From: Rhizobium sp. ACO-34A
GTDB lineage: Bacteria; Pseudomonadota; Alphaproteobacteria; Rhizobiales; Rhizobiaceae
Length of the DNA: 64,000 nucleotides
Direction: 5' to 3'
Assembly: GCA_002600635.1 (NCBI GenBank)
Contig: CP021371.1
Location: forward strand, 4,548,001 to 4,612,000
Shown: positions 28,935 to 38,600 of the stretch, in pieces
Layout of the letters: every line of letters begins with the position of its first letter
Numbering within the stretch: position 1 is the first letter of the stretch
The notes under the pieces: generated by a model
Told to the model about the DNA's origin: nothing
Databases searched by the model: none
What the model saw: the letters and a program-made list of their open reading frames with translations, nothing else
Program-made: the position numbers and the translations under genes

Positions 28935-30108
28935 GAGCTTCGTCCTTGTTTTCAGCACTCGCATGGTGGTCGTGCTTATGCGCCGGATCGGTCATCACCA
29001 GGTCGTCCCGGTGGATCATGGCCGAGCGGCCGGCATAGCCGAGGATTTCCTCGATTTCGCCGGACTTGCGGCCGGCAATCTTGCGGGCATCGTCGGCATC
29101 GTATCCGGCAAGCCCCCGGGCAATCTCGCGGCCCTCGTTCCCGATCACCGAAACCGTGTCGCCGCGGCTGAACTGGCCGGCAACCATGCGCACACCGGCC
29201 GGCAGCAGGCTCTTGCCCGCCTTCAGCGCACCCTGCGCGCCGGCATCGATATGCAGTTCGCCCGCCGGCTGGAGCTGACCTGCAATCCAGGTCTTGCGCG
29301 CGGTGACGGGCGCCGCGGACGGCGCAAACCACGAATGACGGGCGCCATCGACAATGCTCTTCAAGGGGTGATCGGCCTTGCCCGAGGCGATAATCATCGC
29401 GCAGCCCGCCCCGGTCGCGATCTTGCCGGCATCGATCTTGGTCCGCATGCCGCCGCGCGAGAGTTCGGACGCCGCTCCGCCTGCCATCGCCTCGATCTCC
29501 GGCGTAATCTCGGCAATCGCGTCGAGGAACTTCGCCTGCGGATCGAGATGCGGCGGCGCCGTGTAAAGGCCGTCGATATCGGACAGGAGCACCAGCAGGT
29601 CGGCCCCGGCCATGGTGGCGACGCGGGCGGCAAGCCGATCGTTGTCGCCATAGCGGATCTCGGTGGTGGCAACGGTGTCGTTCTCGTTGATGATCGGCAC
29701 CGCACCGATCTTCAGGAGCTGCTTCAGCGTGGCGCGCGCGTTGAGATAGCGCCGGCGCTCTTCGGTATCGCCAAGCGTCAGGAGGATCTGGCCGGCGACG
29801 ATGGAGGAGCGCGACAGGCTTTCCGACCAGTGACGGGCAAGCGCAATCTGGCCCACCGCCGCCGCCGCCTGACTTTCCTCCAGCTTCAGTGCGCCGGAGG
29901 GAAGGTCGAGCACCGTTCTTCCAAGCGCAATCGCGCCGGAGGAAACGACCAGCACATCGATCCCGCGAGACTTGAGCTCCGCGATATCGTCGCAGATGGC
30001 ATCGAGCCAGCTCTTCTTCAGGCCGCTGCCGCGATCGACCAGCAGCGCCGAGCCGATCTTGATGACGATGCGCTTGTAGCGCGTCAGCGATTTGCGTGCG
30101 GCGGCCAT
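28927..30108 (-). CDS. proB: glutamate 5-kinase
   Basis: First enzyme of proline synthesis, phosphorylating glutamate for ProA. 393 residues with an N-terminal amino-acid kinase domain ([43 protein letters not shown]) and a C-terminal PUA domain (about 285-365). ATG 30108 is chosen because it opens the conserved sequence and lies just after the obgE stop. It overlaps proA by 8 nt, and the two enzymes probably form a complex. A short His-rich tail (AHKHDHHA) ends the protein. Confidence 0.96.
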   Translation of the reverse strand: MAAARKSLTRYKRIVIKIGSALLVDRGSGLKKSWLDAICDDIAELKSRGIDVLVVSSGAIALGRTVLDLPSGALKLEESQAAAAVGQIALARHWSESLSRSSIVAGQILLTLGDTEERRRYLNARATLKQLLKIGAVPIINENDTVATTEIRYGDNDRLAARVATMAGADLLVLLSDIDGLYTAPPHLDPQAKFLDAIAEITPEIEAMAGGAASELSRGGMRTKIDAGKIATGAGCAMIIASGKADHPLKSIVDGARHSWFAPSAAPVTARKTWIAGQLQPAGELHIDAGAQGALKAGKSLLPAGVRMVAGQFSRGDTVSVIGNEGREIARGLAGYDADDARKIAGRKSGEIEEILGYAGRSAMIHRDDLVMTDPAHKHDHHASAENKDEAHA

Positions 30109-30109
30109 G

Positions 30110-31180
<1,071 letters not shown>

Positions 31181-31262
31181 TCAGCCATTGATAACGTGTG
31201 GAGATGTACGGAATTTATGCGGCCATCGATATAGCCGGTTGAAGCGGAGGTCAAAGAGTATC

Positions 31263-32120
31263 GTGAAGTTCGTCAGCTACAACATCCAGTTCGGCATGGG
31301 CCTGGATGATAAATTCGATCCCGTGCGGATCGCCGACAGCATCCGGGATGCGGATGTCATCGCCCTGCAGGAAGTAACCCGCGGTTTTCATCGAAACGGC
31401 GATGCCGATCTCGCTGAAACCTTTGGCGAACTCTTTGCCGACTACTTCAGCACCTTCGCAGCCGCCTGCGATGTCCTGATCGACCATCAGATCGTTGAAG
31501 GACGCCTGAGCGAACGGCGTTTCCAGTTCGGCAACATGGTGCTGTCGCGCTATCCGATCCTCGCAACCCGCCACCTGCTTCTGCCGCGCAGCCGCACCTA
31601 TGACAAGCTGAACCTGCAGCGCGGCGCCGTCGAAGCGGTGATCGACGCGCCGGGTGGTCCGCTGCGCGTCTATTCCCTGCATCTCGACCACGTCTCGCCC
31701 GGCGAGCGGATCGCCCAGATCCGTTTCATCAAGGAACGTGTCGCAAACTTCGGCCGCGAAGGCGGAGCCCTGACGGGAGCCCACCAATTCGGGCTCCGGG
31801 ATCTGCCGCTTCCCTCCGGCTATCTCATCATGGGCGACTTCAACATGGAGCCGGAATCGCCCGAATATATCGAGATGGTCGGCCTCGACGACCAGTTCTA
31901 TGGCCGTGTGCCGCGCGCCGACCTGCCGCTCGATGCGCTGGCGCATTGCCGCGCCCATAGCCCGGAAGGCTATAGCTGGATGAGTCCCGATCGCACCGTG
32001 CGCAAGCATCTCGACTATTGTTTCCTCAGTGGTGATCTCGCCCCGCGCCTGAAAAGCGCGAGCGTCGACATTTCCGCTCCGGGTTCCGATCACTTCCCGG
32101 TCTGGGTCGAGCTCGACTGA
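31263..32120 (+). CDS. endonuclease/exonuclease/phosphatase family protein
   Basis: A 285-residue metal-dependent hydrolase of the EEP (DNase I-like) fold. Motifs seen: YNIQFGMG at the start, the metal-binding Glu in LQEVTRG, the MGDFNMEPES loop and the terminal GSDHFPVWVEL, with the active-site Asp-His pair. Substrates of this broad family range from nucleic acids to phosphoesters, and no signal peptide is visible, so the role is unassigned. GTG 31263 starts the conserved MKFVSYNIQFG-like N-terminus. It stands alone, divergent from obgE and convergent with the GNAT genes. Confidence 0.85.
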   Translation: MKFVSYNIQFGMGLDDKFDPVRIADSIRDADVIALQEVTRGFHRNGDADLAETFGELFADYFSTFAAACDVLIDHQIVEGRLSERRFQFGNMVLSRYPILATRHLLLPRSRTYDKLNLQRGAVEAVIDAPGGPLRVYSLHLDHVSPGERIAQIRFIKERVANFGREGGALTGAHQFGLRDLPLPSGYLIMGDFNMEPESPEYIEMVGLDDQFYGRVPRADLPLDALAHCRAHSPEGYSWMSPDRTVRKHLDYCFLSGDLAPRLKSASVDISAPGSDHFPVWVELD

Positions 32121-32142
32121 TTCCCGACCCCCGAATACTGGC

Positions 32143-32177
32143 GATACCGGGCAGCTCTTGCCCGCCCGGTATCCTGT
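32143..32177. terminator. terminator between the EEP hydrolase and GNAT genes
   Basis: A 10-bp perfect stem GATACCGGGC/GCCCGGTATC (32143-32152 with 32164-32173) followed by CTGTTTT. It sits between two convergent genes and most clearly ends the rightward transcript. Confidence 0.85.
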
Positions 32178-32179
32178 TT

Positions 32180-32770
32180 TCATGCATCCGGCCGGAAATC
32201 CGCCTGCGTGACCTGCGTCTCGATATGCGGCGCAACCGCATTGCGGGAACGCGAGTAGAGATCGCCGCTTCGGGTAATCACGAAGCCGAGCTTCTCCTGA
32301 ATGCGCAGCGACGCCGCATTGTCGGCAAAGGCGCCGGAATGCAGCACCTCGTCCGGCATGCGCCGGAAGAAGCGCTCGACCGCCGCTCCCGCAGCCTCGG
32401 ACATGATGCCCTTGCCCCAGTAATAGCGATCCAGCCAGTAGCCGACATGCCACTGACCATGCCGGAGCTCGATGCTGATGGCGCCGATATGCACGTCGTC
32501 ACCGCCAAGAGTGATGGCGAACGACCAGTCGGGCGTGATGCCCGATGTCGCCCGGCTCAGCCAGTCGATCGCGTCCTCCCGGTCATAGGGAACCGGCACC
32601 CGCGCCAGCATCCGCACGACCTGATAGTCCGAAAACGACTGGGCGATCGCGTCGGCATCGCTCATGCGGTGAGGCCTCAGCACCAGCCGCCGCGTCTCGA
32701 TGGTCGGGCAGGGTCCGGGCGGCCGCGTTGCCGGACGCTGGATATCGGGACGCTGGGAGAGAGCGTTCAT
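32180..32770 (-). CDS. GNAT family N-acetyltransferase (RimJ/RimL-like)
   Basis: 196 residues with the acetyltransferase_3 pattern: an N-terminal ETRRLVLRPHRMSDADAIA strand-helix, the central HVGYWLDRYYWGKGIMSEAA acetyl-CoA loop region, and ADNAASLRIQEKLGF near the C-terminus. It resembles ribosomal-protein N-acetyltransferases, but the substrate cannot be predicted. The ATG at 32770 overlaps the stop of the upstream paralogue (ATGA), so both are made from one transcript that follows rplU-rpmA across a terminator. Confidence 0.88.
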   Translation of the reverse strand: MNALSQRPDIQRPATRPPGPCPTIETRRLVLRPHRMSDADAIAQSFSDYQVVRMLARVPVPYDREDAIDWLSRATSGITPDWSFAITLGGDDVHIGAISIELRHGQWHVGYWLDRYYWGKGIMSEAAGAAVERFFRRMPDEVLHSGAFADNAASLRIQEKLGFVITRSGDLYSRSRNAVAPHIETQVTQADFRPDA

Positions 32771-33402
32771 CTCATCTCCCCCCAGCTCTTGAGCGACATC
32801 CAGGTCTTGCGGTCGAGCCGGTACCATTCCACCGGCATCATGCCGCCGGTTGCGAGGTTGCCGACCATCCCTGAGCCCTGGAACTGGAAGCCACACTTCT
32901 GGATCACCCGCCGCGAGGCGATGTTGGTGACCCTGCAGCGGGCATCGATCCGCTCGATGTCGCGGGTACGGAAAGCCATGTCGATCAGCGCATGCGCCGC
33001 CTCCGTGGCATAGCCCTTGTTCCAGTAAGGCTCCCCGAGCCAGTATCCGATTTCAAGTGTTTCATCGTCGCTGGAATGCGGCTCCAGTCCGCAGCAACCG
33101 AGAAACTCACCGTTGACGGCTTTTGTGATGGCATAGACGCACTTGCCAATCTCGCCGATATTCGTGCGTCGCACGAAGTCGGCGGCGTCTTTCATCGTAT
33201 ACGGGTGCGGCATGCGCGACACCATGGTCGCGATTGCGGCGTTGTTGGCGAGATGGGCAAGGGCGTCGATGTCTTCTTCGTGAGGGGCCCGCATGACGAG
33301 CCGCTGCGATAACAAGACGGGGCAATCGCTCCGTTGCCGATCCGGCCTGAACCGGTCCTGGGGTGACCGGGATTGGTCGACCCTCAACAATTCGCTTTGC
33401 AT
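32767..33402 (-). CDS. GNAT family N-acetyltransferase (RimJ/RimL-like)
   Basis: 211 residues, same family as its downstream neighbour: LLSQRLVMRAPHEEDIDALA, then EIGYWLGEPYWNKGYATEAA as the acetyl-CoA binding loop, and TNIASRRVIQKCGF. The N-terminal 30 residues are polar and probably disordered. Two adjacent paralogues, coupled by a 4-nt overlap, suggest a tandem duplication that has diverged. The substrate is unknown; protein N-terminal acetylation is the most common activity of this subgroup. Confidence 0.88.
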   Translation of the reverse strand: MQSELLRVDQSRSPQDRFRPDRQRSDCPVLLSQRLVMRAPHEEDIDALAHLANNAAIATMVSRMPHPYTMKDAADFVRRTNIGEIGKCVYAITKAVNGEFLGCCGLEPHSSDDETLEIGYWLGEPYWNKGYATEAAHALIDMAFRTRDIERIDARCRVTNIASRRVIQKCGFQFQGSGMVGNLATGGMMPVEWYRLDRKTWMSLKSWGEMR

Positions 33403-33429
33403 GGTTCAGTCTCCTTCTGGTTGAAAGGC

Positions 33430-33467
33430 AAAAGAAAAAGGGGAGTTGGGTGGCGCCCCATCTCCCC
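33430..33467 (-). terminator. rho-independent terminator after rpmA
   Basis: Stem GGGGAG/CTCCCC (33440-33445 with 33462-33467) with further internal pairing of the GGG and CCC runs. Read leftward it is followed by a T-rich tract (33430-33439), so it ends the rplU-rpmA transcript about 70 nt after rpmA. Confidence 0.8.
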
Positions 33468-33537
33468 TGTTTTCTTGACTGAACCTGTTACGCACAGCCG
33501 GGTCGATGAGACGCCGGCTGTTTAGAGCGTTACCGGC

Positions 33538-33810
33538 TTATTCCGCTGCTTCCGCCGTTTTCGGCATTACGGACACGTATACTCGGCCGTTGGCCTTCGT
33601 ACGGTACGCAACATTGCCGGCGGTAAGTGCGAAGATCGTATGATCCTTGCCAATGCCGACGTTCGCGCCCGGATGCCACTGGGTGCCGCGCTGACGCAGA
33701 ATGATGTTGCCTGCAACGACGACTTCGCCGCCGAACTTCTTCACGCCAAGGCGCTTGGACTCGGAATCGCGACCGTTACGCGAGGAACCGCCAGCTTTTT
33801 TGTGTGCCAT
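33538..33810 (-). CDS. rpmA: 50S ribosomal protein L27
   Basis: A 90-residue component of the peptidyl-transferase region of the large subunit. The sequence is typical: [20 protein letters not shown], then [19 protein letters not shown]. It has no extra N-terminal leader peptide of the kind cleaved in Firmicutes. It is second in the conserved rplU-rpmA operon, 40 nt after rplU. Confidence 0.98.
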   Translation of the reverse strand: MAHKKAGGSSRNGRDSESKRLGVKKFGGEVVVAGNIILRQRGTQWHPGANVGIGKDHTIFALTAGNVAYRTKANGRVYVSVMPKTAEAAE

Positions 33811-33850
33811 TGGAGTTCTCCTTTAAAACCTAGTTCTCGTTCGAGCGCGA

Positions 33851-34165
33851 TTAAGCGGCTACGATGTCGGTGATGCGCACCACGGTGTGGTGCTGGCGAT
33901 GGCCGCGCGAACGCTTGGAGTTCTGGCGACGACGCTTCTTGAATGCGATCACCTTCTTGCCACGGGTCTGCTCGACGACTTCAGCCTTGACGGAAGCACC
34001 GGCGACGAAAGGCGCGCCGATCTTCGCATCGGCGCCAACGCCAACAACGAGGACTTCGGTGAATTCTACGGTTGCACCAGCTTCGGCTTCCAGCTTTTCG
34101 ATGGAAAGCACATCGTTGGTGTTGACGCGGTACTGCTTACCGCCGGTCTTGATGACTGCGAACAT
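33851..34165 (-). CDS. rplU: 50S ribosomal protein L21
   Basis: 104 residues with the L21 pattern [14 protein letters not shown] at the start and the basic [20 protein letters not shown] stretch that contacts 23S rRNA. It is first gene of the operon with rpmA. A promoter with a perfect TTGACA and 17-bp spacer lies about 175-200 nt upstream, leaving a leader of roughly 165 nt that could carry autoregulatory structure, though I did not identify a known L21 leader motif. Confidence 0.98.
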   Translation of the reverse strand: MFAVIKTGGKQYRVNTNDVLSIEKLEAEAGATVEFTEVLVVGVGADAKIGAPFVAGASVKAEVVEQTRGKKVIAFKKRRRQNSKRSRGHRQHHTVVRITDIVAA

Positions 34166-34338
34166 TTTTTATCCTTTCATGTTCGTTCCAGCTCTTTCCG
34201 GCTTGCCGGACGGCTGTCTTTTTGTCAGTCGGTGTAGCGAATGCTCCCAGTTCCATTGAACCCAAAACACCCGCCGGTGAAACCCCGCATCGAAACGGAG
34301 AAAACAAGACACAGTACGCCCATGTCTAATTCCCCGGT

Positions 34339-34367
34339 CGCATACGTGAGACACAAAAAACTGTCAA
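34339..34367 (-). promoter_or_regulatory. sigma-70 promoter of rplU-rpmA
   Basis: Read leftward: TTGACA (34367-34362), 17-bp spacer, TATGCG (34344-34339). It is the strongest promoter-like pair upstream of rplU and predicts a start near 34332. Confidence 0.7.
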
Positions 34368-34399
34368 GATAAAAGCTTAGGCTAACGCGATATTCGCGC

Positions 34400-34428
34400 T
34401 TGCCAGCCTACGAAACACCCGCTAAGAG
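34400..34428 (+). promoter_or_regulatory. promoter of the first tRNA-Ser gene
   Basis: TTGCCA (34400-34405), 17-bp spacer, TAAGAG (34423-34428), about 38 nt before the mature tRNA. The 137-bp repeat shared with the second tRNA starts inside this spacer, so the second copy inherits the -10 but not this -35. Confidence 0.65.
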
Positions 34429-34556
34429 ACACCCCGCGCTGACCAACGCGTCATCATGCTCAAGCGGAGAGGTGGCTGAGTGGTCGAAAGCACCGCACTC
34501 GAAATGCGGCATACCTGCAAGGGTATCGTGGGTTCGAATCCCACCCTCTCCGCCAT
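34420..34556 (+). repeat. 137-bp direct repeat, copy 1 (tRNA-Ser with leader)
   Basis: Matches 51775-51911 at 133 of 137 positions. All four differences lie in the variable arm of the tRNA and keep it paired. The block begins at the tRNA promoter's -10 region and ends one base after CCA. The two copies bound the 17-kb defence island. Confidence 0.95.
34466..34555 (+). tRNA. tRNA-Ser(CGA), copy 1
   Basis: 90 nt with an encoded CCA end. Acceptor arms GGAGAGG and CCTCTCC pair, the anticodon loop CTCGAAA gives anticodon CGA (codon UCG), the long class II variable arm is ATACC-TGCAA-GGGTAT, and the T loop is GTTCGAATC. Its 5' side continues the core chromosome after rplU, so this is probably the resident gene that served as attachment site. 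Confidence 0.96.
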
Positions 34557-34879
34557 AATGATCCCTTGGGGTGTAAGGGTTTTCTGATATTAGCCGGATT
34601 TGCTCACTCTTGTTTGCCGCTGCGGGAACTGGCCAGGGCCACACTCGAGGCACGCTCGAAGATCTTACCGCGTAGTGGCTACGCACCGGACATGCCCCAA
34701 CATCTAGTGGCGACCTTGACAATCCTCACAAAAAGAGTCCGTCCGAGCGAGTCGCCCTTTACACTTGATCAGCAAATCACATATAACCATCACATAATCC
34801 CGTATGGCTAGCCCAGCGGACCCCACGGATTCCGGTCCGTGGGGTTTATTATTTCTGCGGCATGTATTTTACTGCTGCA
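34557..34879. other. gene-free left end of the island, with a terminator hairpin
   Basis: About 320 A/T-rich nt with no supportable gene. A perfect 9-bp stem with T-rich tail (34821-34829 with 34836-34844, then TTTATTATTT) is a rightward terminator just before the NYN gene. A second small hairpin, GCGTAG-TGG-CTACGC, is at 34670-34684. A short transcript ending at 34850 is conceivable, but no promoter is convincing. Confidence 0.6.
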
Positions 34880-35521
34880 ATGATTCGATCTTCCTTTTTC
34901 ATCGACGGGTTTAACCTCTATCACGCAATAAAGCGTCTTAATGAGCCCCATTTGAAATGGGTTGACCTGATGCGCCTTATGCATCGACAAACATCGCCAA
35001 AAACAGAGACAGTTCAGGCAGTGTATTACTTTTCTGCATATGCTCATTGGTTGCCAGATCAGAGAAATCGGCATGAACAATATGTGGCAGCTCTAAATAC
35101 AAGCGGCGTTCAAATTGTCCTTGGTCAATTTAAGGACAAGCATAAGCATTGCCATGAGTGTGGAACAACATGGATCCAGCACGAAGAAAAAGAAACAGAC
35201 GTAAATGTCGCTCTCTACGTCTTAAATGAAGCTTACAGGGACACCTACGATCGGGCTTACATCGTCTCGCGTGACAGCGATTTGAAGCCCGCCGTTGAAA
35301 TGGTGAAGATGCAATTTCCTAAAAAGGAAATATTCATAGTTGCTCCTCCTCACCTGGGACACTCTAATGACTTGATCCAGGTAGCGGATGGAAAGCAGAA
35401 GATAAAGAAGCAACAGATCGAGCAGAGCCTATTTCCGGCTACGGTTCAAGACCATAAGGGCAATGTGGTTGCTACCCGTCCCGCGGAATATGATCCGCCG
35501 AAACTTCCGGTTACCGCTTAG
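34880..35521 (+). CDS. NYN (PIN-like) domain protein
   Basis: 213 residues. The NYN/LabA-type fold is indicated by FFIDGFNLYHAIK at the start (first acidic metal ligand), KETDVNVALYVLNEAY in the middle and RAYIVSRDSDLKPAVEMVK (further acidic ligands). These proteins are putative metal-dependent ribonucleases. A Cys pair (HCHECGTTW) precedes the second motif and may bind zinc. The gene is markedly A/T-richer than the core chromosome, a sign of transfer. Chosen start ATG 34880; ATG 34862 is also in frame. A role in phage defence is only suggested by the surroundings. Confidence 0.82.
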   Translation: MIRSSFFIDGFNLYHAIKRLNEPHLKWVDLMRLMHRQTSPKTETVQAVYYFSAYAHWLPDQRNRHEQYVAALNTSGVQIVLGQFKDKHKHCHECGTTWIQHEEKETDVNVALYVLNEAYRDTYDRAYIVSRDSDLKPAVEMVKMQFPKKEIFIVAPPHLGHSNDLIQVADGKQKIKKQQIEQSLFPATVQDHKGNVVATRPAEYDPPKLPVTA

Positions 35522-35610
35522 TCGTCACCTTTTCTCGTTGCGGAGATCGACATCGATCATGCATACTGTGCCGAGAATCCTTCCCCTCCAGGGAGAAGCG
35601 CAGGTTCGCA

Positions 35611-37146
35611 TTACCGAGCAACAACTTGGATGTTCAGCGGAGCGCCGCCGCCGATGATGTCCAGCAGGCGGTCGATATTAGGATGGGCGCCGGGGCGGCT
35701 TCTGGCATCGGCCGTGTGTTCTGCGAAAATGTCGAGGGCGTGAGCTGCCGCCTGCTTGTCTAGGATGCCAAAGGATTGCTGGAGATACTGATAGACCGCG
35801 AGCGAACCCTGCTTGCCCGGCTGGTTTTCGATCGTCGTGACGATGGTTCCTGCCAGGTCGACCAGATCGATGCGCGCAAGGCCTTCGATCGGTGGCAGCA
35901 GTTGCAAATTGTCCTTGAATAAAGCCGCGGGCTGGATCATCGCAGGTTCTTTCTGTTCTCTCAGCTGATCTAGGATCGGATCGAAATGATCGAAAACTCG
36001 TCGAGCGAACAGCCGCAGTGATTTAAAAACATTCTCGATTAAGGCACTCATTTCCGCCTCGTCGTCGAACTGCTCGCCCAGCATCTCTTTCTTGGCTAAG
36101 CACATCCAGTCTTTTCCGGCCCGTGAGCTGGGTCTGTGTAGGCGACACTTTTCTAAGAGGCTCACGTAATTTTGACGCGAGCTTTCCTCGCCGGGCCCAA
36201 GATAGAGATAAGCATTGATCTTCTTGCCCTCTCGTTTGAGTTCGAGCAGGATAAATCTCTTCGAATCCGTCCAATGAGCCCCTTTGAAGTTCGGTAGGGA
36301 ATCCCAATTCAAGAATGCAAAGCGAATGATTGTCTTGTAGTCAGCATCCAAAGCTACCTCGACGCCGTCATCCGCCAGAGCTTTGATGAAGTCGGATTTC
36401 TGATCCTTGAGGGCATCGAAGAGGTTGCCGACTTCGTCTGGTCTTCGATCAGCAAGAAACCCGAGGGCCTCTCCGTGCTGAGCCCACAATTTGCGCGCGA
36501 TCTCTTCCAGTCTTCGGTCTTCCAAGTGGTGTCTCCTGAGCATGCGCAGATAGGCCCTGAACATCGTCGATGCTGGGTTTTCGTTGGGTTGATTTGCTAA
36601 TATCTCCAGATGCTCGACAAGGTCAGCTATCCGTAGCGGCTCCCAATTTTCGGCATCGACGGGGTCCTCTTCGTGTTTTGTAAGAAACACATTGATGTGA
36701 CGCCAGTCATCAGACTTGGGCCATTCCTGCTCAACAATTTTGCGATAACGCTCAAGCTGATCGAACCCTTGGACCGAATCTATCTTGAGCTCGATAGGGA
36801 TCACGACTTTGGCAGACCGTAGAACAATTATTAGATCGATGTTGCGCCACTCGCGCCGAACGTCAGCTTGGTCAATGTCGAGCAGATGAACATCGAGGGG
36901 CTTTAGCCCTAAACCGCTCTCCGTGCTCGAACAATGTTGAGCGATGCACATCAGAAACGAACGAAGGATCTGAGTCGTGAAGCCATGCGGGCGACCAGGA
37001 TTCAGCAGGTAGGCAAGATAATTACCGTGTCTGACCTCCGAGCGGACCATGCCTAGTGCTTCAAACGGGCAGTATTGATCAAACTCTTTTTCAAGCTCTG
37101 CGAAATCGCAGTCGTTGAGAAGGAGCGCTTCGAGTTTGCTTTCCAT
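35611..37146 (-). CDS. PD-(D/E)XK nuclease superfamily protein
   Basis: 511 residues. The N-terminal third has the arrangement of PDDEXK_4-type proteins: EALGMVRSEVRHGNYLAYLL, then NIDLIIVLRSAKVVIPIELK, in which the Asp and the E-x-K supply the nuclease active site. The remaining 350 residues are a helical region without a recognised domain. Such proteins are widespread in defence islands, but their individual roles are mostly unknown. It stands between the NYN gene (convergent) and the periplasmic ClpP-like gene (same strand, 14 nt away). Confidence 0.8.
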   Translation of the reverse strand: MESKLEALLLNDCDFAELEKEFDQYCPFEALGMVRSEVRHGNYLAYLLNPGRPHGFTTQILRSFLMCIAQHCSSTESGLGLKPLDVHLLDIDQADVRREWRNIDLIIVLRSAKVVIPIELKIDSVQGFDQLERYRKIVEQEWPKSDDWRHINVFLTKHEEDPVDAENWEPLRIADLVEHLEILANQPNENPASTMFRAYLRMLRRHHLEDRRLEEIARKLWAQHGEALGFLADRRPDEVGNLFDALKDQKSDFIKALADDGVEVALDADYKTIIRFAFLNWDSLPNFKGAHWTDSKRFILLELKREGKKINAYLYLGPGEESSRQNYVSLLEKCRLHRPSSRAGKDWMCLAKKEMLGEQFDDEAEMSALIENVFKSLRLFARRVFDHFDPILDQLREQKEPAMIQPAALFKDNLQLLPPIEGLARIDLVDLAGTIVTTIENQPGKQGSLAVYQYLQQSFGILDKQAAAHALDIFAEHTADARSRPGAHPNIDRLLDIIGGGAPLNIQVVAR

Positions 37147-37160
37147 AAGTGTCTCAAAAT

Positions 37161-38420
37161 CTATTCAAGGCTAATTATTTTCACCGGCGCAAACGTCTCC
37201 AGCTTCTTCAGCCCAGACACCATGCCCTTGCCAAACATCGGACTGCCGATCGCCCCCTTCAGCCAGCATTCCTTCTTCGGCTTGATGTATGTGAATGCCA
37301 TGCAGCGCTTCTCGTCTATGCAAGCCAGGCGGCAATCGAGTGGTGTCTTTGCTGTTCGCTCTGGTCGGCGCGATAGATCTCCACCAGGCAGATCGATATC
37401 GTCATAAAGGGCGGTCGTGGGATCGATCGTTCCCAAGGTTAAGGCGCCAGGATCTGACTCAGCTCCACTCAAGAAGCGGCCAGAGAATGCGACGCTATTG
37501 CCGTCGGCTCGACCTGCGCTGGATTTCAGAAAGCAATTTGGCCCGCGCTTAATCTTGGGATTGGCGTTGAAGGTGAACGCCTTACATTGCCCATCCATGA
37601 CGAGACAGCTCTTTGCGCATTCCCCTGCGTCCGTCACACGTATCGATGAAATATCGTCGCCGAAGAGGTCCAGGCCCGTGTAGACCGCTATCCGATTCGG
37701 ACGGCGAGTGAATTCTTCCAAGGGCGAAAGCTTGGATTCAGTTTGCAGGTCCGAAGTCATTGGCATCTCAGCGGTTGCGCTAGGAGCGGTCGTTGGCTGG
37801 GTCGCGGCGCTGGAGGGGGCCGGCACGTCAACCACTGTTGCTGTTCCGCTCGGCTCATCTGCTGTCCGGTTCAGACGATAACGCTCGATCTCTTCCGAGG
37901 AGAAAACGTGCATGTCGTCTGGCGGCGTTTTGAACATGACGTGCATGACGTCCATTGGAGTTCCGAACCGGTTCAGAACCTCGATTATGTCCGAAATGGC
38001 AAGTTGGGCTCCAACGAGGTCCGGCGCGTCTGACGATATCTGGTGAACACCCAGCTCGCCGTCGACTTTCCGTTCTTTGCCGGCGAGGAAGACGAAGGAG
38101 CATGCAGAGTAGCACTTGCTGCCCTTCGGAATGTAGGTGGCCAGTTTACGTTGATGGATGTCGTCGGCAATCAGAAGTCCCATCTGCACATTGCCGCCTG
38201 GGCTGTTGAGGGTCACCAGCTTTGCATCCGGTGCCGCCTGAAGTGCGCGGCGAAAGCTCAGCGCTGAATTGACGTCTATATCGCCGTTCAATGCGATGAC
38301 GCCCTTGTTGGCGTCGTCGACGATAAATGGCCCGAACGTCTTCTGGTCGGCCGACGCGTCGCCAGTTGAGAAGAGAGATAAAAGAGCGATAGTGACGACA
38401 GCTCGAAATCTATTACACAT
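37161..38420 (-). CDS. exported ClpP/crotonase-fold protein with two PAN-like domains
   Basis: 419 residues. A signal peptide (about 1-26, AVVTIALLSLFSTGDASA) is followed by a ClpP-fold domain (about 30-190) of the COG3904 type with NSPGGNVQMGLLIADDI and KCYSACSFVFLAG, where Ser in the second motif sits at the usual nucleophile position. After a low-complexity linker come two cysteine-rich PAN/Apple-like modules (about 245-310 and 335-405, each with C-x3-C and CKAFTFN or CMAFTYI). PAN modules usually bind proteins or sugars. ATG 38420 follows AGGGG; GTG 38426 is also possible. Function unknown. Confidence 0.75.
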   Translation of the reverse strand: MCNRFRAVVTIALLSLFSTGDASADQKTFGPFIVDDANKGVIALNGDIDVNSALSFRRALQAAPDAKLVTLNSPGGNVQMGLLIADDIHQRKLATYIPKGSKCYSACSFVFLAGKERKVDGELGVHQISSDAPDLVGAQLAISDIIEVLNRFGTPMDVMHVMFKTPPDDMHVFSSEEIERYRLNRTADEPSGTATVVDVPAPSSAATQPTTAPSATAEMPMTSDLQTESKLSPLEEFTRRPNRIAVYTGLDLFGDDISSIRVTDAGECAKSCLVMDGQCKAFTFNANPKIKRGPNCFLKSSAGRADGNSVAFSGRFLSGAESDPGALTLGTIDPTTALYDDIDLPGGDLSRRPERTAKTPLDCRLACIDEKRCMAFTYIKPKKECWLKGAIGSPMFGKGMVSGLKKLETFAPVKIISLE

Positions 38421-38600
38421 GAACACAGCCCCTGACCCGGCCTCATCAAACTATATTGGATGATGATGGACAAGGTAGACAGGAGCGATTTGGCGCCTAC
38501 TTTTGATTGCAGTTAACTGAGGCGTGGTCGTGGCGGTATAATCCTTGGCACCCCGTCAGGGGCATCCTACGCGTGACCTTCAATACCGGTTGGAGATCAC

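Noticed and set aside
27024..28964. Apparent ProA-NadD fusion protein
   Set aside because: The joined frame results from the one-base slip at the end of proA; restoring the base gives separate proA and nadD genes with proper ends.
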